Origin: Sulfitobacter sp. LCG007
GTDB lineage: Bacteria > Pseudomonadota > Alphaproteobacteria > Rhodobacterales > Rhodobacteraceae
Assembly (NCBI RefSeq): GCF_040801785.1
Contig: NZ_CP161805.1
Span: 806,001 to 870,000, forward strand
Direction: 5' to 3'
DNA: 64,000 nt
In this document: one piece after another, positions 17,647-26,982 of the stretch
How the letters are laid out: each line of letters starts with the position of its first letter
Numbering within the stretch: the stretch's first letter is position 1
Notes under the pieces: model-generated
Databases searched by the model: none
Told to the model about the DNA's origin: nothing
Seen by the model: the letters and a program-made list of their open reading frames with translations, nothing else
Program-made: the position numbers and the translations under genes

Positions 17647-18825
17647 ATGCTGGACCGCGACACGGCCGACCTGCCCTACGACTTCGCCAGACTGGACGAT
17701 CTGATGGACGCCGCCGGGATCGACGTGCTGATCGCCACGTCCAAGCACAACGTGCAGTACCTGCTGGGCGGTTACCGCTTCATCTTCTTCTCGGGGATGG
17801 ATGCCATCGGTCACAGCCGATACCTGCCGATCGTAGCCTATGTCCGGGGCGCGCCCGAAAAGACCGCCTATGTGGCCAACCGGATGGAAGGCATGGAGCA
17901 TGCCAATACCCCGTTCTGGACGCCGCATTTCAAGCCGGTGGCATGGGGAACGCGGGATGCGATGGCGGCGGCGATCGCGCATCTGAAAGCCGAAGGCCCC
18001 GCGTCGCCCCGGATCGGGGTCGAGCCCGGCTTCCTGCCCATGGACGCGGCGAAGGATCTCGAGGCGGCCTATCCCAATGCGCCGCTCGTCGATGCCTGCG
18101 GCGTGCTCGAGCGACTGCGCGCGGTCAAGACTCCGGGCGAGCTGTCGCTGATCCGCGACGCCTCCGAGCGTATCAGCGCCGCGATGCGGGCCACGATCGC
18201 CTGGGCGCGCGAGGGGACGACCAAGCGCGAGATCATCGAGCGGCTCAGGCAGGAGGAAACCGCGCGGGGGCTTCAATTCGAATACTGCCTGCTGACCCTT
18301 GGAGGGTCGCACAACCGCGCGGCCTCGGACCAGCGATGGGCGGAAGGGGAGGTTCTGTCCATCGACTCGGGCGGCAATCTCGACGGCTATATCGGCGACA
18401 TCTGCCGGATGGGCGTGCTTGGCGCCCCGGACCAGGAACTGATCGACCTGCTGGGCGAGGTCGAGATCGTGCAGCAGGCGGCATTCGCCCGGGTCAGGGC
18501 CGGCGCGGCCGGAGGCGAGATCATCGCGGGGGGCCAGGAAGCGCTGGAGCAGCTGCCAAGCCGCGACTGCACGGATTTCTTCGCGCATGGCATGGGGGTC
18601 ATCACCCATGAGGCGCCGTTCCTGATGACCAATCATCCGGTGGCCTATGAAGGCATCGACCGGGATCGCCCGCTCGAGGCCGGGATGGTGCTGTCGGTCG
18701 AGACCACGATGCAGCACCCCAGGCGCGGCTTCATAAAACTCGAGGATACGCTGGCGGTCACGCAGGACGGCTACGAGCTTTACGGCAGTGAAGGCCGCGG
18801 CTGGAACCTTGGGGGCACGGACTAG
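17647..18825 (+). CDS. M24-family metallopeptidase (Xaa-Pro aminopeptidase/creatinase fold)
   Basis: This 392-aa protein has an N-terminal creatinase-like domain followed by a pita-bread domain. All five metal-ligand positions are visible: two Asp in SIDSGGNLDGYIGDICRMG, His in FFAHGMGVITHE, Glu in LSVETT and Glu in KLEDTLAV. It is therefore more likely a true dinuclear metallopeptidase or amidase than a metal-free creatinase. It may cleave a C-N bond in an imported conjugated substrate. It is operonic with the cupin and DJ-1 genes. Confidence 0.88.
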   Translation: MLDRDTADLPYDFARLDDLMDAAGIDVLIATSKHNVQYLLGGYRFIFFSGMDAIGHSRYLPIVAYVRGAPEKTAYVANRMEGMEHANTPFWTPHFKPVAWGTRDAMAAAIAHLKAEGPASPRIGVEPGFLPMDAAKDLEAAYPNAPLVDACGVLERLRAVKTPGELSLIRDASERISAAMRATIAWAREGTTKREIIERLRQEETARGLQFEYCLLTLGGSHNRAASDQRWAEGEVLSIDSGGNLDGYIGDICRMGVLGAPDQELIDLLGEVEIVQQAAFARVRAGAAGGEIIAGGQEALEQLPSRDCTDFFAHGMGVITHEAPFLMTNHPVAYEGIDRDRPLEAGMVLSVETTMQHPRRGFIKLEDTLAVTQDGYELYGSEGRGWNLGGTD

Positions 18826-18872
18826 GAAAAGGCGCGCCGGGCGGATCCGGCTCATGACAGGAGGAGACTGAG

Positions 18873-19496
18873 ATGGACGGCAAGAAGGTACTGATGCTGA
18901 TCGGCGAATATTCGGAGGAATACGAGATCTTCGTCGTGCAGCAGGCGCTCGAAGCGGTGGGCCACACGGTGGACATCATCTGCCCCGAGACGAAGAAGGG
19001 CGACCGGGTGACGACCTCGGTCCACGATTTCGGCCCCGGCGTGCGCACCTGGACCGAACATGTGGGCCACGCGATCATCGTGACGCAGGACTTCGACACG
19101 ACGAAGACCGACGGCTATGACTCGGTCTATATCGCCGGGGGACGCGGGCCCGAATACATCCGGACCTACCCGCGCGTGCGCGAGATCGTCCGCGAATTCC
19201 ACAAGGCCGACAAGCCGATCGCCGCGATCTGCCACGGTCTCCAGGTTCTTGTCGCGGTGCCGGAGGTGATAGAGGGCAAGCGCGTTTCGGGTCTTTTCAC
19301 CACCGAGCCCGAAGTGGCGCTTACCGGTGCCACCTACGTGAAGATCGGCGGCAAGGACGCGCTGCGCGACGGAAATCTGGTGACGGCCGAGGGTTGGACC
19401 GCGCTGGCGGCCTTCATCCGCGAGTATCTCGTCGTGCTCGGCACCGAGATCGTCCACCACCCGGTCGGGGCACTCAATGACATGGCCGCCCAATAG
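18873..19496 (+). CDS. DJ-1/PfpI family protein
   Basis: This 207-aa glutamine-amidotransferase-fold protein has the nucleophile-elbow Cys in AAICHGLQVL and the acidic partner early in IGEYSEEYE. The family includes glyoxalase III, isocyanide hydratase and deglycase-like enzymes. AGGAG precedes ATG 18873. Its place between the peptidase gene and the importer genes suggests it works on a reactive carbonyl or amide intermediate. The exact reaction is open. Confidence 0.88.
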   Translation: MDGKKVLMLIGEYSEEYEIFVVQQALEAVGHTVDIICPETKKGDRVTTSVHDFGPGVRTWTEHVGHAIIVTQDFDTTKTDGYDSVYIAGGRGPEYIRTYPRVREIVREFHKADKPIAAICHGLQVLVAVPEVIEGKRVSGLFTTEPEVALTGATYVKIGGKDALRDGNLVTAEGWTALAAFIREYLVVLGTEIVHHPVGALNDMAAQ

Positions 19497-19596
19497 GGGA
19501 TTGAGACACTTCCGCCATGGGGTGCCGGGCAAGGCGTCGCGGGCACGCGCAGAAGGAGCCGGGCGGCAGATCATCGGATCAAAGGGAGGAACCGAG

Positions 19597-20616
19597 ATGA
19601 AGACCATCACGAAACTGGGGCTTGCGACCGCGATCGCACTCACCGGGGCGGTGGGCGGCGCGAGCGCCGACACCTCCGCGAAGCGGATCGCGCTGTCGAA
19701 CAACTATGCGGGCAATTCGTGGCGTCAGGCCATGCTGGGCAGCTGGGAAAAGGTCGCCGGTCAGGCGGTCAAGGACGGTATCGTCGCCGCGGCCGATACG
19801 TTCACGACGGCGGAAAACCAGGTGACCGAGCAGGCCGCCCAGATCCAGAACCTGATCCTTCAGGGATATGATGCCATCGTGATCAACGCCGCCTCGCCCG
19901 AAGGACTGAACGGCGCGGTCAAGGAGGCCTGCGACGCGGGCGTCACGGTCGTCAGCTTCGACGGTGTCGTGACCGAGCCCTGTGCCTGGCGCATCGCCGT
20001 CGATTTCAAGCAGATGGGCAAGGACGAGGTGCTCTACCTCGCCGAGAAGCTGCCCGAGGGCGGCAAGCTGCTCGAGATCCGCGGCCTGGCGGGGGTCTTC
20101 GTGGACGACGAGATCAGCGCGGGGATCCACGAGGGCGTTTCCGAGACCGGCAAGTTCGAGATCGTGGGATCGGTGCACGGCGACTGGGCGCAGGACGTGG
20201 CGCAGAAGGCCGTCGCGGGCATCCTGCCCTCATTGCCGGACGATATCGTCGGCGTCGTGACCCAGGGGGGCGACGGCTATGGCGCGGCGCAGGCCTTCAA
20301 GGCGGCAGGCCGCGACATCCCGGTGATCGTCATGGGCAACCGCCAGGACGAGCTCGCCTGGTGGAAGGAGCAGAAGGACGCCTCGGGCTACGAGACCATG
20401 TCGGTCTCGATCGCGCCCGGCGTCTCGACGCTTGCCTTCTGGGTGGCCCAGCAGATCCTCGACGGTGCGGAGGTGCCGAAGGATCTGACGGTTCCCTTCC
20501 TGCGCATCGACCAGGACACGCTGGAAACCAGCCTCGAGACGACCGAGGCCGGGGGTGTCGCAAATGTGGAGTATTCTCTCGACGACGCGAAGGCCGTCAT
20601 CGACGGCGCGAAGTGA
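19597..20616 (+). CDS. Periplasmic sugar-binding protein (ribose/galactose ABC family)
   Basis: This 339-aa protein has a signal peptide ([18 protein letters not shown]) and a type-I periplasmic binding fold ([34 protein letters not shown]). ATG 19597 follows GGGAGGAACC; the longer in-frame start at 19477 overlaps the DJ-1 gene. It supplies the RbsA/RbsC-type importer encoded next. A small 5-bp GCGCG/CGCGC hairpin (20606-20623) spans its stop codon. Confidence 0.92.
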   Translation: MKTITKLGLATAIALTGAVGGASADTSAKRIALSNNYAGNSWRQAMLGSWEKVAGQAVKDGIVAAADTFTTAENQVTEQAAQIQNLILQGYDAIVINAASPEGLNGAVKEACDAGVTVVSFDGVVTEPCAWRIAVDFKQMGKDEVLYLAEKLPEGGKLLEIRGLAGVFVDDEISAGIHEGVSETGKFEIVGSVHGDWAQDVAQKAVAGILPSLPDDIVGVVTQGGDGYGAAQAFKAAGRDIPVIVMGNRQDELAWWKEQKDASGYETMSVSIAPGVSTLAFWVAQQILDGAEVPKDLTVPFLRIDQDTLETSLETTEAGGVANVEYSLDDAKAVIDGAK

Positions 20617-20635
20617 TCCGCGCGAACGATACCGC

Positions 20636-22090
20636 ATGACGACCCTGACGGCACCGATCGTCCTTCTGGACGGCGTCGAAAAGAGCTTCGGCGCCGTCCG
20701 TGCGTTGGCGGGCGTGACCCTCGAACTGCGTCCCGGCGAATGCCTCGGCCTTGTCGGACACAACGGGGCGGGCAAGTCCACGCTCATGAACGTGCTGTCG
20801 GGAAATCTCGCCCCGGACGCTGGCCGCATCGAGGTCGGGGGCAGCGACATCACCGGAGGTCTCACGCCGCAGAACACGATGGGCCACGGCGTGCGCTGCG
20901 TCTATCAGGAGCTCTCGCTCTGCTCGAACCTGACCGTGGCCGAAAATGCCCGGATCTCGCATCCTGCCATATCGGGGTTCGGCTGGAGGCGCCGCGCGCG
21001 GGACCTCATCGGCCGCAAACTGGACGAGGTCTTTCCCGGTCACGGAATCTCGCCCGACGACGTCGTGGGCGATTTGTCCATCGCGCGCCGCCAGATGGTC
21101 GAGATCGCCCGCGCCTTCGCCGTGACGACGACCCCCGCGAAGGTGGTGATCCTGGACGAGCCGACCTCGTCGCTCGACGCGGTTGCGGCGGAGAAGCTGC
21201 TGACCCATGTACGCCGCTATGTCGACGCAGGGGGCACCTGCGTCCTGATCTCCCACCTGCTGCGCGAGATCCTCGAAACCTGCGATCGCATCGCGGTGAT
21301 GCGTGACGGCGGCGTGGTCGCGCTCGACCGGGCCGGGGCCTTCGATCGAGCGACGCTCGTCAAGGCGATGGGCAGCGTGGCAGAGGCGGCGCGTGAAACC
21401 GCCGTTGGACAGGCCCTGCGTGCGTCCGCGCCGCAGGTCGTGGCGGCATGCCCGAAAGGGGCCGGTTCGCTTACGCTTCTGGCGCATCGGGGCGAGGTGG
21501 TCGGGCTTGCCGGGCTCAGCGGGCAGGGGCAGACGGAATTGCTGGTCCAGGTCTTCGACCAGGCCGCCGGGAGCGACGTCGAAGGCGAGGTCGCGCTCGT
21601 CGCGGGCGACCGGCAGAGCGACGGCGTCTTCCCCCTCTGGTCCATCGCAGAGAACATCTTTATCGGATCCCTGCCGCGCTTCCTGAAGGGCTTCCTGCTC
21701 GATCACGGACAGGCGCGGGCCTACGCCGAGGAATGGCGCAAGCGCATCGGCATCCGCACGCCCGACATGGACAACCCGATCCTGTCGCTTTCCGGGGGCA
21801 ACCAGCAGAAGGCGCTGTTCGCCCGCGCGCTCGGCTCGAGCGCCTCCATCATCGCCATGGACGATCCGATGCGCGGCGTCGATGTCGGCACCAAGCAGGA
21901 GGTCTACGGCATGATCCGCGACGAGGCGGCGAAGGGGCGCACCTTCCTGTGGTACACCACGGAAATGGACGAACTGAGGAACTGCGACCATGTCTACGTC
22001 TTCCGCGAGGGCGGGATCGTGGCAGACCTGCCGCGTTCCGAGATGACGGAGGAACGTGTGCTGCACGCCTCGTTCCGGGCCGACGCATGA
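20636..22090 (+). CDS. Sugar ABC importer ATPase, tandem-domain RbsA type
   Basis: This 484-aa protein has two ATPase domains. The first is canonical: Walker [11 protein letters not shown] and Walker [12 protein letters not shown]. The second has the usual degenerate P-loop (GLSGQGQTE) and an intact signature ([15 protein letters not shown]). Its Walker B reads [12 protein letters not shown], with Asp in place of the catalytic Glu, and it seems to lack about 20 residues between P-loop and Q-loop compared with RbsA proteins of about 500 aa. One active ATP site may suffice. It starts 19 bp after the binding-protein gene and overlaps the next gene by 4 bp. Confidence 0.92.
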   Translation: MTTLTAPIVLLDGVEKSFGAVRALAGVTLELRPGECLGLVGHNGAGKSTLMNVLSGNLAPDAGRIEVGGSDITGGLTPQNTMGHGVRCVYQELSLCSNLTVAENARISHPAISGFGWRRRARDLIGRKLDEVFPGHGISPDDVVGDLSIARRQMVEIARAFAVTTTPAKVVILDEPTSSLDAVAAEKLLTHVRRYVDAGGTCVLISHLLREILETCDRIAVMRDGGVVALDRAGAFDRATLVKAMGSVAEAARETAVGQALRASAPQVVAACPKGAGSLTLLAHRGEVVGLAGLSGQGQTELLVQVFDQAAGSDVEGEVALVAGDRQSDGVFPLWSIAENIFIGSLPRFLKGFLLDHGQARAYAEEWRKRIGIRTPDMDNPILSLSGGNQQKALFARALGSSASIIAMDDPMRGVDVGTKQEVYGMIRDEAAKGRTFLWYTTEMDELRNCDHVYVFREGGIVADLPRSEMTEERVLHASFRADA

Positions 22091-23025
22091 ATGCGCTGTT
22101 CTCGCCCCGACTGCTCAGGGCGCTGTTGCCGCCCCTGTCGCTGGCAGCGCTTCTGATCGCGATCTTCTGGCTGCAGCCGCGCACGATGAGCTATTTCGGG
22201 CTCAATCTGCTGCTGAACCTCGCCATCCCCATCGCTCTCGCCACCATCGCGCAGATGTTCGTGCTGTGCGTGAACGAGCTCGACCTGTCCATCGGGGCCT
22301 TCGTCAGCCTTGTGGCCTGCATCACCGCGACATGGCTGCATGACACGCCGCTGCTTGGTATCGCCGCGTTGCTGGGCCTGATCGGCGTCTACGCACTGTT
22401 GGGCGCGCTGATCCACCTGCGAAACCTCCCCTCGATCGTGGTGACGCTGGGCATGTCCTTCGTCTGGCTCGGACTGGCGGTGCTGGTGCTGCCCACCCCC
22501 GGCGGCAAGGCGCCCGAATATATTCGCGCCCTCATGACGCTGAAGCCGCCCCTTGTGCCCTTCCCGATCATTGCCTCACTGCTGATCGCGGGCCTTGTCC
22601 ATTTGCTGCTGATGCGCTCGGCCTGGGGCACGGTGCTGCGCGGAGCGGGGGGCAATCCCCGGTCGCTGGAACGGGCGGGCTGGTCGCTGCTGCGGATCAA
22701 GATGACGATGTTCGCGCTGGCGGGCCTGTTCGGAGTGCTGTCGGGCATGGCGCTGGTTGGCCTCACGACCTCGGCGGATGCGAACATCGCCCTGCGATAC
22801 ACCCTGCTGTCCATCGCCGGTGTGATCCTCGGCGGCGGCGAGTTCGTGGGCGGGCGCGTTTCGCCCACGGGCGCGGTGATCGGCGCCGTCACGCTGGCGC
22901 TGGCGGGATCGTTCCTGTCCTTCCTCCGGCTCAACCCGGACTGGCAGATCGGCGCGCAGGGGGCGATCCTGATCATCGTCCTTGCCCTGCGCGTGCTGGT
23001 CAGTCGCGCGGAGCAGAAGCGATGA
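22087..23025 (+). CDS. Sugar ABC importer permease 1 (RbsC type)
   Basis: This 312-aa polytopic permease of the BPD_transp_2 family contains the motif [17 protein letters not shown], as in ribose and branched-chain permeases. It begins at ATG 22087, overlapping the ATPase stop, and ends overlapping the next permease start. A pair of different RbsC proteins implies a heterodimeric channel. Confidence 0.92.
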   Translation: MNALFSPRLLRALLPPLSLAALLIAIFWLQPRTMSYFGLNLLLNLAIPIALATIAQMFVLCVNELDLSIGAFVSLVACITATWLHDTPLLGIAALLGLIGVYALLGALIHLRNLPSIVVTLGMSFVWLGLAVLVLPTPGGKAPEYIRALMTLKPPLVPFPIIASLLIAGLVHLLLMRSAWGTVLRGAGGNPRSLERAGWSLLRIKMTMFALAGLFGVLSGMALVGLTTSADANIALRYTLLSIAGVILGGGEFVGGRVSPTGAVIGAVTLALAGSFLSFLRLNPDWQIGAQGAILIIVLALRVLVSRAEQKR

Positions 23026-23969
23026 GCGCGGCCTCCAACCTGCTGCGCCAGCCCTGGCTCTGGGCCTGGCTCGGCGCGCTGGCGGTCTGGCTGGCGACCG
23101 CCGCCTTCACGCAGGGGCGCGGATCGGGCGAGGTGCTGTCGGCGGCGATGACGTTCGGCGCGTTCTTCGTGATCGTGGCTCTGGGACAGATGTTCGTCGT
23201 CACGCTGGGCCCCGGGAACGTGGATCTGTCGATTCCTGCCTGCATGACGCTGGCGGGCACGGTGTCGATGAAGACGATGGACGGGCAGGCCGCGATGATC
23301 CCGGTCGGACTGCTGATCGCGCTCGGCATCGGGGCGGTGGTCGGCGCGGTCAATTACACGCTGATCCGGCTCCTGCGCATCCCTCCCATCATCGCCACCC
23401 TGTCGTCGAGTTTCATCTTCCAGTCCGCCGCGATCTGGTGGAACCGCGGTCTGCGGGTGAAGCCGCCAGAGGCGCTGGGCGACTTCGGTGTCGCCAAGAT
23501 CGCGGGCGTCCCCCTCATCGCCCTATTGGTCATCGTGCTTGCCGTGGCGGGTCATGTCCTGCTGACCCGTACCATCTTCGGGCGCGGGGTCGTCGCCATC
23601 GGACAGAACCAGCGCGCCGCACATCTCGCCGGGGTCGCGGTCGAACGGATCCGCGCCCTGACCTATGTGATGTGCGCCACGCTCGCAGGGCTCTGCGGCT
23701 TTTTGCTGTCGGCCTTCTCCGGCGGGGCGGCGCTCAACATGGGCGAGGAATATCTGCTGAGCTCGATTGCCGTGGTGGTGATCGGCGGCACCTCGGTCGC
23801 GGGGGGCTTCGCCAACGTGCCGGGTCTTTGGGGGGCCGCGCTGTTCCTCTTCCTGCTCGTGACGATGCTGAACACGTTCGGCGCGGGCGCAGGCGCCCGT
23901 CTGGTCCTGACCGGACTGATCATCATCGGCGTGATCGTCGCGGCAAGCGGGGGCCGCAACCGGACGTAG
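23022..23969 (+). CDS. Sugar ABC importer permease 2 (RbsC type)
   Basis: This 315-aa polytopic permease carries the family motif LGPGNVDLSIPACMTLAG. It is related to, but distinct from, the preceding permease and overlaps it by 4 bp. It is the last gene of the Tm-1-like operon and faces the convergent TRAP operon across 42 bp. Confidence 0.92.
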   Translation: MSAASNLLRQPWLWAWLGALAVWLATAAFTQGRGSGEVLSAAMTFGAFFVIVALGQMFVVTLGPGNVDLSIPACMTLAGTVSMKTMDGQAAMIPVGLLIALGIGAVVGAVNYTLIRLLRIPPIIATLSSSFIFQSAAIWWNRGLRVKPPEALGDFGVAKIAGVPLIALLVIVLAVAGHVLLTRTIFGRGVVAIGQNQRAAHLAGVAVERIRALTYVMCATLAGLCGFLLSAFSGGAALNMGEEYLLSSIAVVVIGGTSVAGGFANVPGLWGAALFLFLLVTMLNTFGAGAGARLVLTGLIIIGVIVAASGGRNRT

Positions 23970-24011
23970 GATGGGCGCCTGCCCGACGCCGAGGCCGGCC
24001 AGGGGGCTTTC

Positions 24012-25292
24012 CTAGCGGTAGATCAGCGTCGGCAGCCACATGGTGATCGAAGGCACGTAGGTGACCAGCAGGAGCACGATCACCAGCGGGACGAGAAAGG
24101 GTGCCGTGCCGACGAAGGCGCGCTCGAAGCTGACATTTGCGATGCGCGAGAGGACGTAGAGCACCATGCCCACGGGCGGGGTCAGCAGCCCGAGCATCAG
24201 GTTCAGCACCATGATCACGCCGAAATGCACCGGATCGACGCCGATCGCCAAGGCGACGGGCAGCAGGACGGGAACCATGATGGTGATGGCGGCCACCGTC
24301 TCCATGAAGCAGCCGACGACCAGCAGGATGAGGTTGATCAGCAGCAGGATGACCCAAGGGCGGTCCGAGGCCGACAGCAGCAGCGCGGCGATGGCTTCGG
24401 GAACCCGGTTCGAGGTCAGGATCCAGGCGAAGATCGACGCCGCGCCGACGACCAGCAGGACCACGGAGGTGGTCTCGATGGTGTCGAAGCTCACCCTGAG
24501 GAAGCGCCGCCAGCTCAGGGTGCGGTAGACGATGATTCCGAGGAACATCGCCCAGGCGCATGCGGCCACGGCGGCCTCGGTCGGCGTGAAGGCGCCGGTG
24601 AGGATGCCGCCCACGATGATGACCGGGGTCATCAGCGACAGGAAGGCGCGCCGGAAGGTCGCGAAAAGGACCGAAACGCGGAAGGCCTGGTCGCGCGGAA
24701 AGCCGCGGCGGCGGGCGATGATGGCAACGAGGATCATCAGCGACACGGCCATCAGCAAGCCGGGAATGAAGCCCGCCGCGAAAAGCTGGCCGATCGAGGC
24801 GCTGGCGACCACGCCGTAGATCACCATCGGCAGCGAGGGAGGGATGATCGGCCCGATGGTCGAGGAGGCGGCGGTGACGCCGATGGCGAAGCCGCTGTCG
24901 TATTTCGCGTCGCGCATCGCCTTGATCTCGATGGCGCCGAGGCCCCCGGCGTCGGCCACGGCAGCGCCCGACATGCCGGCGAAGATCACGGAGGCGCCGA
25001 TGTTCACATGGCCCAGCCCGCCGCGCATCCAGCCGACGAGCGACAAGGCGAAGTTGAAGATGCGCTCGGTTATCCCGGCGGTGTTCATGAGGTTGCCGGC
25101 GAGGATGAAGAAGGGCACGGCGAGCAGCGGGAAGCTGTCCACGCCATTGATCATGCGATGCGCCACCACCATCGGCGGCACCGAGCCGCTGACGTAGATA
25201 TAGATCGCCGATGATCCGGCAAGCGCGATGGCGACGGGCATGCCGAAGATAAGCAGGCCGAAGAGCATGATGAAGAGAAGGGCGATTTCCAA
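24012..25292 (-). CDS. dctM: TRAP transporter large permease (DctM)
   Basis: This 426-aa DctM-family protein is the ion-coupled channel subunit of a TRAP importer for carboxylates. It is hydrophobic throughout, with the typical NLMNTAGITERIF segment after the second helix. The annotated start is TTG 25292 with GGAG upstream; ATG 25274 is an alternative. It is the last gene of a dctP-dctQ-dctM operon and is 12 bp from dctQ. Confidence 0.93.
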   Translation of the reverse strand: MEIALLFIMLFGLLIFGMPVAIALAGSSAIYIYVSGSVPPMVVAHRMINGVDSFPLLAVPFFILAGNLMNTAGITERIFNFALSLVGWMRGGLGHVNIGASVIFAGMSGAAVADAGGLGAIEIKAMRDAKYDSGFAIGVTAASSTIGPIIPPSLPMVIYGVVASASIGQLFAAGFIPGLLMAVSLMILVAIIARRRGFPRDQAFRVSVLFATFRRAFLSLMTPVIIVGGILTGAFTPTEAAVAACAWAMFLGIIVYRTLSWRRFLRVSFDTIETTSVVLLVVGAASIFAWILTSNRVPEAIAALLLSASDRPWVILLLINLILLVVGCFMETVAAITIMVPVLLPVALAIGVDPVHFGVIMVLNLMLGLLTPPVGMVLYVLSRIANVSFERAFVGTAPFLVPLVIVLLLVTYVPSITMWLPTLIYR

Positions 25293-25304
25293 GGTCCGGG
25301 GCTC

Positions 25305-25880
25305 CTAATCCGTCTTCGGCACGTCGTCGACGTGTCTGTCGGGGTCGATCAGGCGCGATGTGCCGGTTCGCAGATGGCGCCAGAGATTGCGGGCGGAATA
25401 GACGGTCATCGCGGCAAAGCAGACGGCGACAAACCAGTAGACCCAGGATTTGGGCACGTCGATCGACACCATCATCTGCTGGGTCTTACCCGCAAGCTGG
25501 GCGGTCAGCATGGTGAGCAGGGCGTAGAAGGCCGTGGTCAGGGCGTCGATCGTCAGCTGCGCCACGCGCCGCGCCGGACGCGAGACCCAGCGGTAGAAGA
25601 ACTCGACGGCGATATGCGAATTCTTCCGGCAGGCCATGACGGCGCCGGTGAAGGTGACGGCGATCAGCAGGAAACGCGCGATTTCCTCGGTCCAGCCAAG
25701 CGAGTCGTTCAGCACATAGCGCGTGAAGAACTGCAGGAAGACAACGAAGGCCAGCACCCAGAAGATCACCAGGACCAGCGTGTCGTCCCAGCGCAGATCC
25801 GAAAGGTCGATCTCCTCATTGTCCTCGAAGAGATTCTTGGCGGGCCCGGGATCGTGCCCGGCGGGAGGTTTCTGGTCCAA
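25305..25880 (-). CDS. dctQ: TRAP transporter small permease (DctQ)
   Basis: This 191-aa protein has four hydrophobic helices and the characteristic RYVLNDSLGWTEEIARFLL segment. The start appears to be TTG 25880, giving an acidic N-terminal extension of about 30 residues before the first helix. No nearer ATG exists before that helix, so the start is uncertain. A strong hairpin separates it from dctP. Confidence 0.88.
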   Translation of the reverse strand: MDQKPPAGHDPGPAKNLFEDNEEIDLSDLRWDDTLVLVIFWVLAFVVFLQFFTRYVLNDSLGWTEEIARFLLIAVTFTGAVMACRKNSHIAVEFFYRWVSRPARRVAQLTIDALTTAFYALLTMLTAQLAGKTQQMMVSIDVPKSWVYWFVAVCFAAMTVYSARNLWRHLRTGTSRLIDPDRHVDDVPKTD

Positions 25881-25917
25881 GGCGGGGAGCTTTCCGTGAA
25901 GATCTGGCTTGCGCAGG

Positions 25918-25948
25918 GGCCGCAGGCGCCGGATCAGCGCCTGCGGCC
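25918..25948 (-). repeat. Intercistronic hairpin between dctP and dctQ
   Basis: Perfect 12-bp arms, GGCCGCAGGCGC and GCGCCTGCGGCC, enclose a 7-base loop. No T tract follows, so it is more likely an mRNA stabiliser or attenuator than a full terminator. It would favour a surplus of the binding protein over the membrane subunits. Confidence 0.65.
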
Positions 25949-25961
25949 GGGGGACTGCCGG

Positions 25962-26960
25962 CTACTGGCCGATGGCCTGCAGCTTGTCGTAGGTCGCCTG
26001 ATCCCAGGTCGCCATCTCGCCGTTGTGCATCTTCTTGACGGCTTCGATGAAGGGCCCTCGGTCGACCTCGTTGACGGTCACGCCCTGTTCCTTGAACCAG
26101 TCGGCCAGCTGGGCCTCGGTGTCCTTGATCTGGTCCGTGGCGCAGGTCGCGGCGTCCTGAAGCACCTGGGTCAGCGCCTGCTGGTCGGCCTCGTCCATGC
26201 TGTTCCAGGTTGGTCCCCCGACGATGGTCAGGAGCGCGTCGGTGATGTGGCCCGTCAGATTGATGTTGGATTGCACCTCGTAGAACTTCTTGGCCTGGAT
26301 CGTCGGCAGCGGGTTCTCCTGCGCGTCGACCGTGCCCTGCTGGAGCGCGAGATAGACCTCGGCGAAGGCGATGGGCGTCGGATTGCCGCCCGTGGCCTCG
26401 GGGAACATCATGTAGAGCGGCGCATTCGGCACCCGGATCTTCAGCCCGTCCATGTCGGCGGGCGAGGTGATCGGCTTGTTCGAGGTGACATGGCGGTTGC
26501 CGTAATAGGTCATCGCGACGATGTGGTTGCCGGTCGCGTCCTGATAGCCCTGCGCCAGTTCCTGAAACAGGTCCGAGTTGCGGAACGCATCCCAATGCGC
26601 GTAGTCGCGGAACATGTAGGGCGCCCCACCGATGGCGATCGGTCCGTAGGCGCGCCCGGCGAAAAGCTGGCCGGTATAGATGACGTCCACCGTCCCGAGG
26701 CCGAGACCCTCGTTGATGTCCACTTCCTTGCCCAGCGAGGAGGCCGGGAAGACCTCGACGCCATAGCGCCCTTCGGTCGCCTCCATCAGCGCCTCGTTGG
26801 TCGCGACGGCGCAGGTGTGATAGGCCTCGCTGGTCTCGTAGACATGGGCAAATTTCAGGACCTTCTGCGCCTGTGCGCCTGCCGGTCCGGCAAGGCCGCC
26901 GAACGCAGCGGCGGTGATGGCGGCGACGGCCACCGTTCGTTTCAGTGTCTGTTCGGTCAT
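25962..26960 (-). CDS. dctP: TRAP transporter substrate-binding protein (DctP)
   Basis: This 332-aa protein has a signal peptide (VAVAAITAAAFGGLAGPAGA) followed by KVLKFAHVYETSEAYH, typical of DctP. The conserved substrate-carboxylate Arg region is GLKIRVPNAPLY. ATG 26960 has AGGGAGGAAAACC upstream. It starts 22 bp after the regulator-dehydrogenase fusion gene and is probably co-transcribed with it. The ligand is likely a hydroxy or sugar acid. Confidence 0.93.
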   Translation of the reverse strand: MTEQTLKRTVAVAAITAAAFGGLAGPAGAQAQKVLKFAHVYETSEAYHTCAVATNEALMEATEGRYGVEVFPASSLGKEVDINEGLGLGTVDVIYTGQLFAGRAYGPIAIGGAPYMFRDYAHWDAFRNSDLFQELAQGYQDATGNHIVAMTYYGNRHVTSNKPITSPADMDGLKIRVPNAPLYMMFPEATGGNPTPIAFAEVYLALQQGTVDAQENPLPTIQAKKFYEVQSNINLTGHITDALLTIVGGPTWNSMDEADQQALTQVLQDAATCATDQIKDTEAQLADWFKEQGVTVNEVDRGPFIEAVKKMHNGEMATWDQATYDKLQAIGQ

Positions 26961-26982
26961 CGGTTTTCCTCCCTTTCGGTTT

